Shown here piece by piece: positions 54,415-63,233 of a stretch of 64,000 nt of DNA (positions are counted from its first letter, which is position 1; each line of letters starts with the position of its first letter). The position numbers and the translations under genes were made by a program. The DNA comes from Actinomycetota bacterium (GTDB lineage: Bacteria > Actinomycetota > CADDZG01 > JAHWKV01). The notes under the pieces are model-generated. The model was not told the DNA's origin. It ran no database searches and saw nothing but the letters and a program-made list of their open reading frames with translations. Location: positions 922,001 to 986,000 of the forward strand of contig JAUJPC010000001.1 in assembly GCA_030447305.1 (NCBI GenBank), written 5' to 3'.

Positions 54415-55380
54415 TCAGCGGGCCGAGTTGAGCAGCGGATAGGGGTTTACCGGTCCCCCGCCGCCCTTGTGCCACTCGAAGTGGACGTGGCAGGGGCCTC
54501 CCCTGGCATTCCCCGTGTTGCCATTCATTGCGATCTTCTGTCCCACGGTCACCCGGGTCCCGTTCCTGATGCCGGGCGCGTACCCCTTTAGATGCGCATA
54601 AAAGAAGATATCGCCGTTGTTTGCCCGTAGGTAGGCCATGATTCCCCCGTTGCCTCCGGAGTGGAGGTTGGAGATCACCCCGTCGGTCACTGCGAGAACC
54701 GGCGCCCCGCATGACGCCATGATGTCGGTGCCCTTGTGCCGCCGGCCGCCCGAGCGCGGGGCGCCCCAGGTGTTGGCAAATCCCTGCGAGCCCCCTATGG
54801 GCAGGATGAAAGCCGAGAAAGCCCGGATCTTCGACACCTTCGCCGGAGTGCGGGCACCTTTGAGCTTGGCCTCCAGCTCGACCTTCTTGTCCTTTTGCTG
54901 CTCGACTAGCCGTGCCTGGGTCTCTCTGGTCCGGGCAAGCTCGGCCATCATCTCGTCAGCCCGCGACTGCGTCACCTGAAGCCCGTCGATGAGCTGGGTG
55001 TCGCCCTTGCCGAGAATCTCCATGTAGTACAGCCGCTTGAAGAAGACATTCGGGTTCGGAGCCAGCACCAAGTCGCTCAGATAGGACGAGACTCCGCCCT
55101 TCTTGTAGATCGCTCCCGCGCGTACCTGCATAAGCGCCGCTTTCTGGGCGATGACCTTGTCGGCTTCCCTCAGGTCCGCTTCTAGCTTGCGCCTCTTGGC
55201 ATCGGTGTTGGCCAGCTGTGTTTCCAGCCGACCATACTCGGCGGCAGCGGTGTCCAGCTCTGTTTGTAGCTCGCTCACCCCGGCTCCTGCTGCGGCCTGT
55301 GGGGGTGTAACCAGAAGAAGTGAGCAACCAACCAGAGTTACAACTGCCAGACGCCTTACTTGGGGAAGTCTGTTCTTCAT
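54415..55380 (-). CDS. Secreted M23-family metallopeptidase with N-terminal coiled coil
   Basis: A 321-residue protein. It has a signal peptide (LAVVTLVGCSLLLVTPPQAAA) and a coiled coil (ETQLANTDAKRRKLEADLRE and RETQARLVEQQKDKKVELEA). The C-terminal LytM/M23 domain has the zinc motif RRHKGTDIM (HxxxD) and HxH in GPCHVHFEWHKGGG. This EnvC/RipA-like layout suggests a peptidoglycan endopeptidase or an activator of amidases; both HxxxD and HxH are intact, favouring an active enzyme. A TTG four codons upstream is an alternative start. Confidence 0.9.
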   Translation of the reverse strand: MKNRLPQVRRLAVVTLVGCSLLLVTPPQAAAGAGVSELQTELDTAAAEYGRLETQLANTDAKRRKLEADLREADKVIAQKAALMQVRAGAIYKKGGVSSYLSDLVLAPNPNVFFKRLYYMEILGKGDTQLIDGLQVTQSRADEMMAELARTRETQARLVEQQKDKKVELEAKLKGARTPAKVSKIRAFSAFILPIGGSQGFANTWGAPRSGGRRHKGTDIMASCGAPVLAVTDGVISNLHSGGNGGIMAYLRANNGDIFFYAHLKGYAPGIRNGTRVTVGQKIAMNGNTGNARGGPCHVHFEWHKGGGGPVNPYPLLNSAR

Positions 55381-55499
55381 GAATTCGGCCAAAGGCTTTC
55401 AGCCGCCGGGGGAGATTGTCAAGAGTTCTTTGGCCCGGAGCCCCCGAGGCCGGCACGATCACCGGAGTGACGGCAGGGACATCCGGGTATCCTGCGCAG

Positions 55500-56303
55500 A
55501 TGCTAGCCGGAAACAGCCTTATCCCGATACACGATGAGAATCCGACGCACCGGACCCCCTTACTCGTCGTCGGTCTGATCATTGTCAACGTGCTGGCGTT
55601 CTTCCTTCTCGAGCCGAGCTTCGGCTCCGGCCGCAACTGCGCCCGGGGAGATATGAGCTGCCAGCTGGCGAACTGCGAGCTGAGTCAGTTCTTCTTCAAG
55701 TGGGGCGTCGTGCCTGCCGAGGTCTCGAACGGTCAACAGGTGAGCGGAGAGATCTGCCCGGGGGTCGATACGGAGCCCAAGTCCGTGCCTCTGTCGCTTA
55801 TCACCTCCATGTTTCTGCACGGCGGCTTCTTCCACCTGGCGGGCAACATGCTGTTCCTATGGGTATTCGGCAACAACATCGAGGACCGCCTCGGCCACGT
55901 GAAGTTCATGATCTTCTACCTGCTGGCCGGGCTCGCCGGCTCCCTGGCCCATGTGTTCGCGAACCCTGAATCGCTGGCTCCCACCATCGGGGCGAGCGGC
56001 GCCATCTCCGGTTTGCTGGGCGCCTACATCCTGCTTTTCCCGAGGGCGATGATCCACGCCCTGGTCCCGATGCTGTTCTTCTTTCGTGTCCGGTTGCCCG
56101 CCATGATGGTCCTGGGGATCTGGTTCGTATCGCAGTTCTTCATCGGCGACGCCCAGCAGGTGGGTGAAGGCGGCGTGGCCTGGGTGGCCCACGTGGGGGG
56201 CTTTGTCGCCGGCATGGTCCTTATCCATATGCTGGGCGGTGGGCGAGGACGGCCTTCGCCAACACCCCCCATCTCGCGGCAGGGCCCTTTCAGCCCATTC
56301 TAG
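55500..56303 (+). CDS. Rhomboid-family intramembrane serine protease
   Basis: A 267-residue membrane protein with six or more helices. The catalytic Ser lies in GASGAISGLLGAYILLFPRA and the His in WVAHVGGFVAGMVLIHMLG. The first luminal loop carries several cysteines, and the HGGFFHLAGNMLFLWVFG block contains the conserved HxxxN. Substrate unknown. ATG at 55500 is used; no Shine-Dalgarno is visible, so the message may be leaderless or start elsewhere. Divergent from the M23 gene. Confidence 0.9.
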   Translation: MLAGNSLIPIHDENPTHRTPLLVVGLIIVNVLAFFLLEPSFGSGRNCARGDMSCQLANCELSQFFFKWGVVPAEVSNGQQVSGEICPGVDTEPKSVPLSLITSMFLHGGFFHLAGNMLFLWVFGNNIEDRLGHVKFMIFYLLAGLAGSLAHVFANPESLAPTIGASGAISGLLGAYILLFPRAMIHALVPMLFFFRVRLPAMMVLGIWFVSQFFIGDAQQVGEGGVAWVAHVGGFVAGMVLIHMLGGGRGRPSPTPPISRQGPFSPF

Positions 56304-56915
56304 CCGGCGCATCCCGTACCCGACGAGCCAGATCTGGATAGAAGACGATCACGCCGTCAGAGTCAAGCTCCAGGTCTCCGACGAAACCCCGGTGGGCGCC
56401 GATGTAGCGCACCACCGCTCCGGTAGACGTGCGCCGGATGTGCTCGTAACGCTGTTGGGACGGGTGGACGCCGAGGTCCGGGACCGACACCCACGCCATC
56501 AGAAAGTCTCGCACTCCCGGGTTTCGATGGAGGCCGTGACGCAGGACCGGCATGAGGTTCGTTGCAGGGCATAACCCCAGGTTGCAGTCGAGGGCTCCGG
56601 CCACCAGGTCCAGGTTGCCCCCAGGAGGGGCCAAGGCGGCTTCGCCCGCAGCGTCCGCCGCGGCATTCCACATACCCGAGCCGTCGTGCGACAGTTCCAG
56701 CCGGCGACTCCATCCCTCACCGGTCACCTTCACCTCCAGCCCTCGGGTGACAAGGCGTCCAAGCGGTATTCCAGGCGATAGGGAACCGGGCTGATGCCGA
56801 TCTGAGTCCCCTCGGCGGTCAGCCCGTCGATGTCCAGGTGCATCGAGCATATCTCGGCGCGCCAGACATCCACGCCGCTCCACACAATCACGCGATGTCG
56901 CACCGGTTCAGACAT
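56290..56915 (-). pseudogene. Putative glycolipid-binding domain protein split by a frameshift
   Basis: The N-terminal part, read from the ATG at 56913-56915, gives HRVIVWSGVDVWRAEICSMH and ISPVPYRLEYRLDAL before a TGA at 56730-56732. The next frame continues the same family with VTRGLEVKVTGEGWSRRLEL, GALDCNLGLCPATNLMPVLR and VVRYIGAHRGFVGDLELDSD. Together they fit the putative glycolipid-binding domain family (about 190 residues). The frame change lies near 56743-56752, where one base (or one plus a multiple of three) seems missing. It may be a decayed gene or a sequence error. It overlaps the end of the rhomboid gene by 14 bases. Confidence 0.65.
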
Positions 56916-57068
56916 CCGCCCGTTGCTTCTCCCAAGCACGGTACCAAAGCTCCGGCTACAGCTTGGGAAACCGGCAAGCCCAGGGCAACGCCGCCGTAAT
57001 GCCGACTTTTGAATTCCCGGAGGGGGGGTAAAAGCCACTCCGACATCAAACCAACTGTGGAGGCTTCT

Positions 57069-57722
57069 ATGAACGAAAGCGCCGATCGAGAGGGTTTCCG
57101 CGGGCACAACCTCGCCGCCACCTTTGGCAGCAGACAAGAAGCCGACCAGGCGGCTGAGCAACTCATCAAGAGCCTTGGCGGCGCCAAAGTCGAGGTAAGG
57201 TCCAAGGGCGAGGACCGCAGCGTCCAGTACGCTGAGATGCGCGACGAGCTTGAAGGCGTGGTGGCGGGGCCGGCTCTCGGAAGCGCTCTCACCAAGTCTC
57301 AGACGCAGGGCGCGGTCGGCGGAACCGTGCTGATCGGTGGGCTCGGCGTGCTGATCGGCGTGGTGGCCGGCTTCATCATCGACGGAGCCCCCGGTTCAAA
57401 CGTCACGCTCGCCAGATGGTTCCTGACCTGGATCCTGACTCCGGCGATCGCCGCCGGCACCCTGGGAATGCTCGCCGGAGGTCTGTTGAAGCAAAGGCAC
57501 TCCCCCGCCCCTGAAGACTCAGCTCCTCCGCGGGAGGCCTCGCCCGACGCCGGGCTGGAGCCGGCCGAGGAGAGCGTGGTGGAGATCTCCACCAACAGCG
57601 AGCCCCAGCTGGAGCAGGCTATTGAGCTTCTGCAGCAGCTCAAGCCCGAGCGGCTGGACAGATTCAACTCCGCGGGGGAGGTAGTCGAGACCCAAAAGCT
57701 TGGAGGCAGGGCGAACAGCTAG
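57069..57722 (+). CDS. Small membrane protein with general-stress-like N-terminus (unknown)
   Basis: A 217-residue protein. The N-terminal 75 residues (NLAATFGSRQEADQAAEQLI, KSLGGAKVEVRSKGEDRS) read like a compact alpha/beta domain seen in stress-related membrane proteins. Two glycine-rich membrane segments follow (VGGTVLIGGLGVLIGVVAGF and LTPAIAAGTLGMLAGGL) with an acidic C-terminal tail. GGAGG five bases before the ATG at 57069 sets the start. A strong terminator follows. Function not known. Confidence 0.75.
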   Translation: MNESADREGFRGHNLAATFGSRQEADQAAEQLIKSLGGAKVEVRSKGEDRSVQYAEMRDELEGVVAGPALGSALTKSQTQGAVGGTVLIGGLGVLIGVVAGFIIDGAPGSNVTLARWFLTWILTPAIAAGTLGMLAGGLLKQRHSPAPEDSAPPREASPDAGLEPAEESVVEISTNSEPQLEQAIELLQQLKPERLDRFNSAGEVVETQKLGGRANS

Positions 57723-57733
57723 CTTGACGAAAC

Positions 57734-57768
57734 AAAAAAGGGATCCCCTCCTTGGGGATCCCTTTTTG
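57734..57768. terminator. Bidirectional intrinsic terminator
   Basis: A 14-base-pair perfect stem (AAAAAGGGATCCCC, loop TCCTT, GGGGATCCCTTTTT) between two convergent genes. The A/T ends give a U-run on both strands, so it can end transcripts from both the membrane-protein gene and the HAD phosphatase gene. Confidence 0.93.
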
Positions 57769-57772
57769 TGCT

Positions 57773-58615
57773 TTAGACGAGAAGCGGTTTCTCGCCGGCG
57801 GCATCGGCGTCCAGGGCGAGGGACCGCAGCGAGGTGAGGATGTAGTCGGGGGCCGGGTCCAGCAGGTCGTCGGTGACCGTCAGGCCGGTCAGCACCAGCG
57901 CTCCGTCCCAACCGATTCGCTTGGCGCCGAGGATGTCCGACTCCAGGCGGTCTCCGAGCATCAGCACGTTTTCGTAGCCGATTCGCTCCGCCGCCGCTCT
58001 CATCATCGGCTCCTCCGGCTTGCCGAGAACCGTGGCCGTCCTTCCGGACGCAGCTTCCACCGCCGCGACTATCGATCCCGTCCCCGGAAGAATGCCTCCA
58101 TTCTCGACCGGCATAACCGGGTCTTTGTTTAGCGACAGGAAAGAAGCGCCCGCTCTCACCGCCGCGGCCGCCAGACCGAGCCTCAGGTAGCTGAGCTCGG
58201 TATCCCTGCCGATCAGGACAAGGTCGGCCGTCTGACCGGCCTCCAGGTAGCGGATGCGTACCACATCGGCCAGCTGGGCAGCGACCGTCTGAGGAGCCAG
58301 GACGAAGGTCGATGCGCCTCGCAGACCGTGCCCCATGATCCACTCCCGCGCGACCAGGCTGGTGGTCAGAACCTCCTCGACCGCCAGCTGAAAACCGCCG
58401 TGCGCTAACCGTTCCACGACCTCGGCGGGGTGATATCCGCCGTTGTTCGTAAGTAGCAGCAGGGGCTTTCCGGTCGCCCGTATGGCCTCCAGCCCTTCCA
58501 CCGCGCCCTCGATGAGAACCTCTCCGCGCCAGACGACCCCGTCCAGGTCGACGGCAAAAGCATCGTACTCTTCCAGCAGGTGCGCGGCTCCGATGAGCTG
58601 CGTCGGGTTGGGCAT
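57773..58615 (-). CDS. HAD-IIA family phosphatase (NagD-like)
   Basis: A 280-residue phosphatase of the NagD/4-nitrophenylphosphatase group (Rv1692-like). The nucleophile Asp is in FAVDLDGVVWRG, motif II is LLLLTNNGGYHPAEVVERL, the Lys is in VLGKPEEPMMRAAAE and motif IV is VLMLGDRLESDILGAKRIGW. The Mycobacterium homologue dephosphorylates glycerol phosphate; this protein's substrate is not certain. The start overlaps closely with the end of the TPR gene (three-base gap). Confidence 0.92.
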   Translation of the reverse strand: MPNPTQLIGAAHLLEEYDAFAVDLDGVVWRGEVLIEGAVEGLEAIRATGKPLLLLTNNGGYHPAEVVERLAHGGFQLAVEEVLTTSLVAREWIMGHGLRGASTFVLAPQTVAAQLADVVRIRYLEAGQTADLVLIGRDTELSYLRLGLAAAAVRAGASFLSLNKDPVMPVENGGILPGTGSIVAAVEAASGRTATVLGKPEEPMMRAAAERIGYENVLMLGDRLESDILGAKRIGWDGALVLTGLTVTDDLLDPAPDYILTSLRSLALDADAAGEKPLLV

Positions 58616-58617
58616 GC

Positions 58618-58977
58618 TCAAGAGGCCAGCCGGTCCAGCGCCCGCCGGTAGTCCTGGGAATCGGGTTTCATCGCGATGGCGATCTTGAGCAGCCCGGCAG
58701 CCCGGGCCCGGTCCCCCAGACGCGCCCGGCATAGGGCGAGCCCGAAGTAGGGGTAGTGGTCGGCAGGATTGAGCTGCATGGCCGCCTCGAACTCCTCCCC
58801 GGCTCGCTGAGTCTCACCGATGTTGTAGAGGGCTCGGGCGAGTGCCTCGCGCACCGATCCCTTCTCGGGCTCCAGGTCGCAGGCCTTCTGCAGGATGAGC
58901 GCCGCTTGGTGGTTCCGGCGGGCGGCCAGATGCTCGAGGCCCCTGGTCCAAAGCTCATAAGCGTCTTTGGCATTCAT
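58618..58977 (-). CDS. Small tetratricopeptide-repeat protein
   Basis: A 119-residue helical protein with about three TPR units, seen in YELWTRGLEHLAARRNHQAA, VREALARALYNIGETQRAGE, EFEAAMQLNPADHYPYFGLA and AAGLLKIAIAMKPDSQDYR. It probably mediates protein contacts. ATG at 58975-58977 has GGAG close by. It leads into the HAD phosphatase gene on the same strand and diverges from the DUF1015 gene. Confidence 0.82.
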   Translation of the reverse strand: MNAKDAYELWTRGLEHLAARRNHQAALILQKACDLEPEKGSVREALARALYNIGETQRAGEEFEAAMQLNPADHYPYFGLALCRARLGDRARAAGLLKIAIAMKPDSQDYRRALDRLAS

Positions 58978-59074
58978 GTCTCCACTATCGCGCCACAGGC
59001 CTATGCCCGGCTGCAATCCCCACGCATGGAGTCCCCGTACCGCAATAACCTCGTCAGCCGTGATAGAAACCACT

Positions 59075-60244
59075 GTGCCCCGCATCAGCCCCTTTCGAGC
59101 CGTTCGCTACCGCCCCGGAACCGATCTGGGAATGGTCTCCGCACCTCCTTACGATGTGATCTCCCCGGATGAGTGGGAGCGGTTGGAGCGGTCTCACCGC
59201 AACAACATCATCCGGATCACGCTGGGCGCCGAGCGCCCGGCAGACGATGACGAGAGCAACCGGTACTCTCGCGCCGCAGGCATCTTCCGGGAGTGGCTGG
59301 CTTCGGGACTCCTCGTTGCCGATGAGGCTCCCCACCTGTATCTGTACCGTTCTGACTTCTCGGTCGAGGGAGAACCACGAGCTACCGCCGGCATCGTAGG
59401 TGCGCTGGAGCTGCAGGAGCTCGGGAAGGGCGGCGTCTTCGGGCATGAGAAGACCCGGCCGGGGCCCAAGGCCGACCGCCTTGCTCTTATGCGCACCACT
59501 CGGGCGAACCTCGAACCGCTGTGGTTCTTTGCGGCCCGACCTATGGACGGCTTCCGGGACCTTGTCGACGACCTTGCCGAGCGGGATCCCATCGCCGATG
59601 TTCTGGACCCGCAGGATGTCCGGCACCGGGTTTGGATCCTGCCGGACGACCAGGCCGGATCGATGCAAAGGGTGGTGGACGACATCCCCCTGGTGGTGGC
59701 CGACGGACATCACCGCTACGAGACCTCACTTACCTACCGCGATCAGCGCCGGGCGGAGAACGGTCCAGGCCCGTGGGATTCCACACTCGCGATTATCGCC
59801 GACCCCCGCCAGTTCCCGCCCGAACTGCTGCCGATCCACCGGTTGGTATACAACCTTTCCCCCTCCGCGATTCCGGGTCTTCAGCAGTTCGACGGCTCCT
59901 TCGAAGACCTCAGGCAGGCAGTCGAGGATTCCGGGCCCGGCACTATCGGCGTGGCTTCGGACGGTGGTCTCTGGACCGTCAAGACCTCGGGAGAGGTCGA
60001 CACCGTGTGGCTGGCGGAGCAGGTCCTTGAACCCAACCGCGCTGATGTGACCTACGAGCACGACATCAGCATCGCCGAGACGGCAGTTCAAAACGGCGCC
60101 GTAGCATTCCTGATGGCCCCGATTCCCGTTCCGCTGGTTGCCGACAAAGCCCTGACCGGCGTGCGACTGCCGCCCAAGACCACGCTCTTCTGGCCCAAGC
60201 CCCGCACCGGTCTGCTTATGAGGGACCTGGACTCGGATTCGTAA
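59075..60244 (+). CDS. DUF1015-family protein (SerK-like)
   Basis: A 389-residue DUF1015 protein. Conserved blocks are ISPFRAVRYRPGTDLGMVSA, PPYDVISPDEW, GVFGHEKTRPGPKADRLALM, LVVADGHHRYETSLTYRDQ and VAFLMAPIPVPLVADKALTG. Some members of this family have been described as free-serine kinases, so a kinase-like role is possible but unproven here. GTG at 59075 gives the family N-terminus (PRISPF). No ribosome site is apparent; the message may be leaderless. Confidence 0.88.
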   Translation: MPRISPFRAVRYRPGTDLGMVSAPPYDVISPDEWERLERSHRNNIIRITLGAERPADDDESNRYSRAAGIFREWLASGLLVADEAPHLYLYRSDFSVEGEPRATAGIVGALELQELGKGGVFGHEKTRPGPKADRLALMRTTRANLEPLWFFAARPMDGFRDLVDDLAERDPIADVLDPQDVRHRVWILPDDQAGSMQRVVDDIPLVVADGHHRYETSLTYRDQRRAENGPGPWDSTLAIIADPRQFPPELLPIHRLVYNLSPSAIPGLQQFDGSFEDLRQAVEDSGPGTIGVASDGGLWTVKTSGEVDTVWLAEQVLEPNRADVTYEHDISIAETAVQNGAVAFLMAPIPVPLVADKALTGVRLPPKTTLFWPKPRTGLLMRDLDSDS

Positions 60245-60281
60245 GGTTGTCCGAGGAAGCGCGGTTCCAGGATGCCGGATC

Positions 60282-61796
60282 TTAGACCGAGGCCAGCCGC
60301 TCCTCGGCGTCGAAGAACTCAGGGTCCTCAGCCACGATCCTCCGCCAGAGATTTTTGGCCTCCTCACGCCGGCCCGCCCGCTCCAGAAGATCCGCGCGTG
60401 CGTACCAATGGCGCAGGAAGTAGGGCTCCACCGTGCCGGTTCCGGGGTCCGCCCGCGCCAGCATGGTAATCGCCCGGTTCAACTCCCCTTGGTCCCCAAG
60501 GGCTCCGGCGGCAACGATCATGGTTTCCACCCAGACCTCGGGCGTCACGTCGGCCGGGGAGACCTCCGCCGTTGTCTCCAGCGCCCGGTGGGGCCTTCCC
60601 AGGGCCCGGTAGAGGTCAGCGATCACGTGGTTTTGCTCCACCGAGTTGGTCAGCCGGCGGAAGGCGAGCAGCTCGCTGAGGGCGTCCTTCCAGTTGCCCA
60701 GGTGGTAGAGGCAGAGACCGAGGAGCTCCGAGATCCTCGGAGAGCGAGGAGCATTGGCCTTCGCATCCGATGCAAGGCGGGCCGCGTCCTCGTACTCTTC
60801 GTCGGCGAAATGCTCGAGTGCTTTCGAGATAGCTTCGGCCACCCGGGGCCCCTTCCCGGGGCGGGCCAGCTCCTGTATCTCGATGATCCACGGCTTGGGG
60901 AGGCCAAACGACTCGTCTGCGGTGATACGGCGCCTGGGCTCGGGCTTGACCTGGGAGAGCCGGGTGTCCCTGGGCCGGTTGGGGTCAAACCGGTTCCCGG
61001 CCGGTCCATCTGACGAAGCGGGGCGCTCGGAAGCAGCGCCGGTCGCTGAAGCCCGGTTGGGGTACCGGCGGTCTACGGCGGCGAGTCCACGGGACCGACC
61101 GGCGGGCTCCGGGTACGGCCGGTCCTCGGCGGCACGCCTGGCCCGCGGCCGGTCCGATGCCGGCCTGTTCGAGGGCCGTTCGGATCTTAAGCTGCTCGGG
61201 GGCCTGCCCGTGCCGGGCCGATCAGAGGGGGCCTTGGCGCCAGGCCGCGGCGAGAATCTACCAGCTCCGCGGGCACCCGTGGACGGCCCCGAATCCGCGT
61301 TGCGATATGGCGGTTCGGATGAAGGAACGCCTCCATGACGCCCAGATGGACGATTGTTGGGACCCCTACGCTCCGCGGAGGGCCTGGGGCTAGGCCTCTC
61401 GCGCTTCGACGCCCGCCGTCCTGGTTGCGGCGGTCGATCCCGTGGGCGCTCCGGCTTAGCGTCTTCAACAGCGCTCCCCCGGGGGCCCGATCTGGTTAGA
61501 GGGCTTGGATCTGAACCCTCCTTCGGCTTCAACTGAATCTGAAGGAGCAAAGGTTCATCGGGCGGCTCCTGATCGCGCCGGCGCGCCGGCCTGGGGTCCG
61601 CTGGGGTGCCTTTTGACTTTGGGTTGAAGGGTGGGAGCTTCTTGCGCCCGGAAGGGACACCCTTGCCGGGCCCTTTTCGGGGGTCGCCCGGCTTCCCGGC
61701 TCCTCTTCCCTGTGCCTTGGGGCCGGCTGACGAGCCGGAAGATTTGGTGACCGGCCGCGGTTTTCGGGAGCGAGGGGTTCGGGGACGGTCGGCCAT
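60282..61796 (-). CDS. Tetratricopeptide protein with long disordered basic N-terminus (Rv1691-like)
   Basis: A 504-residue protein. The first 300 residues are rich in Arg, Pro, Ser, Gly and Lys with repeated RP and SDRP units and look disordered. The C-terminal 200 residues are TPR-like helices (ISKALEHFADEEYEDAARLA, LCLYHLGNWKDALSELLAF, WYARADLLERAGRREEAKNL). Position near the HAD phosphatase and tlyA matches Rv1691. The basic tail may bind RNA, DNA or ribosomes, which is inference only. GGAG five bases before the ATG. Confidence 0.85.
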   Translation of the reverse strand: MADRPRTPRSRKPRPVTKSSGSSAGPKAQGRGAGKPGDPRKGPGKGVPSGRKKLPPFNPKSKGTPADPRPARRRDQEPPDEPLLLQIQLKPKEGSDPSPLTRSGPRGSAVEDAKPERPRDRPPQPGRRASKRERPSPRPSAERRGPNNRPSGRHGGVPSSEPPYRNADSGPSTGARGAGRFSPRPGAKAPSDRPGTGRPPSSLRSERPSNRPASDRPRARRAAEDRPYPEPAGRSRGLAAVDRRYPNRASATGAASERPASSDGPAGNRFDPNRPRDTRLSQVKPEPRRRITADESFGLPKPWIIEIQELARPGKGPRVAEAISKALEHFADEEYEDAARLASDAKANAPRSPRISELLGLCLYHLGNWKDALSELLAFRRLTNSVEQNHVIADLYRALGRPHRALETTAEVSPADVTPEVWVETMIVAAGALGDQGELNRAITMLARADPGTGTVEPYFLRHWYARADLLERAGRREEAKNLWRRIVAEDPEFFDAEERLASV

Positions 61797-61935
61797 AGTT
61801 TCTCCAGACTAACTGAGGGGGCCGACCCTGGCGCCTAAGTCAGGGCTTTCTCGGTCGGTCGACGCGACCTTCTGCGCGCGTAACCGCGACACCGGCCGAT
61901 AATTGACGATCGGCTCTACTCGCTAGCGAGGGTGG

Positions 61936-62706
61936 ATGGGGAACAAGGACTGGCTGGAAAAGGACTTCTACGCCGTCTTGGGCGTGAAGCGAGACGCCTC
62001 GGAGGCTGAGATCAAGAAGGCGTATCGTGCCCTTGCCCTGCGCAACCATCCCGACGCAAACCACGGCGACGCGGGAGCCGAGGAGCGCTTCAAGGGAATC
62101 TCCGAGGCGTTTGAGGTCCTCTCTAGGGCGTCGGAGAGATCCCGGTACGACCGCTTGCGCGCCATCTTCCCTGCCGGTGCATTTCGACCCTCGGGTTTTC
62201 AAAAGTACGCGGCCGCCGGCACTCGGGCGTATCAACCTGTCTACCGGCCTCCTGTTCGGGGCCGCGACCTTGAGACACGGGTAGTGCTTTCGGCAAAGGA
62301 GGCGCGAAAGGGCGTAACGGTTCCGGTGGAAGTCTCCGAGCCGGGGAGGCTGGCTCGGACCGTGATCGTCCGAGTTCGGTCGGGAGTCGCCGATGGGGAG
62401 AGATGGCGTATCCCGCGGCGGGGAGGCTATGGTGCCAACGGCGGCGAGCCTGGCGATCTCTTCGTGACCGCCAAGGTCTTTTCCGCTCAGGTTCTGAGAA
62501 GTTTCCCCGACCTCAACGACGCCCGGGCCGGCCACAATGCTCCGATGAAGTTGCGCAACGTTCCCAAGGTCGCCCGAATGGTTGCCCACTTCCTTTTGAA
62601 TCCCAACGACGTGGAGCTGAACGAGGCTCTCAGCCGTTTCCACGACGCGTCGATGGCGAACTGGGCCGAGGAGATCATCAAGAGCAGGCGAGCTTCGCGG
62701 CGATAA
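61936..62706 (+). CDS. DnaJ-like co-chaperone without zinc-finger domain
   Basis: A 256-residue J-domain protein. Residues 9-75 form the J domain ([20 protein letters not shown], then [20 protein letters not shown]) with the HPD motif for DnaK contact. The next segment lacks the cysteine zinc centre, and residues about 115-190 ([20 protein letters not shown], then [20 protein letters not shown]) correspond to one DnaJ C-terminal beta-domain. It is therefore a CbpA-like or shortened DnaJ. It converges with the rRNA operon. Confidence 0.88.
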   Translation: MGNKDWLEKDFYAVLGVKRDASEAEIKKAYRALALRNHPDANHGDAGAEERFKGISEAFEVLSRASERSRYDRLRAIFPAGAFRPSGFQKYAAAGTRAYQPVYRPPVRGRDLETRVVLSAKEARKGVTVPVEVSEPGRLARTVIVRVRSGVADGERWRIPRRGGYGANGGEPGDLFVTAKVFSAQVLRSFPDLNDARAGHNAPMKLRNVPKVARMVAHFLLNPNDVELNEALSRFHDASMANWAEEIIKSRRASRR

Positions 62707-62718
62707 AGACGCCGGAAA

Positions 62719-62756
62719 GAGAAGTAGCCGGCCCATTGAAGGACCGGCTACTTCTC
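62719..62756 (-). terminator. Intrinsic terminator of the rRNA operon
   Basis: A perfect 13-base-pair stem (GAGAAGTAGCCGG and CCGGCTACTTCTC) with a 12-base loop lies seven bases past the 5S gene. On the minus strand it is followed by a short T-rich tract (TTTCC). It can also form in the dnaJ-like transcript, where it is followed by A's. Confidence 0.75.
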
Positions 62757-62762
62757 AAAAAT

Positions 62763-62879
62763 CCCCGGCGGCGACCTACTCTCCCACCCAGTTGCCCAGG
62801 CAGTACCATCGGCGGTGGAGGGCTTAACTGCCGGGTTCGGAATGGGACCGGGTGTTTCCCCTCCCCTATGGCCACCGGA
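62763..62879 (-). rRNA. rrf: 5S rRNA
   Basis: About 117 bases with standard 5S features: CCCATTCCGAACCCGG, then CAGTTAAGCCC, GATGGTACTGC and GGGAGAGTAGG. The ends CCGGTGGC and GCCGCCGG pair as helix I. Ends are estimated from this pairing. Confidence 0.96.
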
Positions 62880-62940
62880 AAAGTTTTCATGGTTTTCAAG
62901 AGACTGCTCCCTTGAGAACAGATAGCGAGCGCGAGCAAAC

Positions 62941-63233
<293 letters not shown>

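Noticed and set aside
61000..61790. Repetitive, low-complexity DNA
   Set aside because: The repeats are codons for the Arg/Pro/Ser-rich disordered N-terminus of the TPR protein and not a DNA repeat array or CRISPR.
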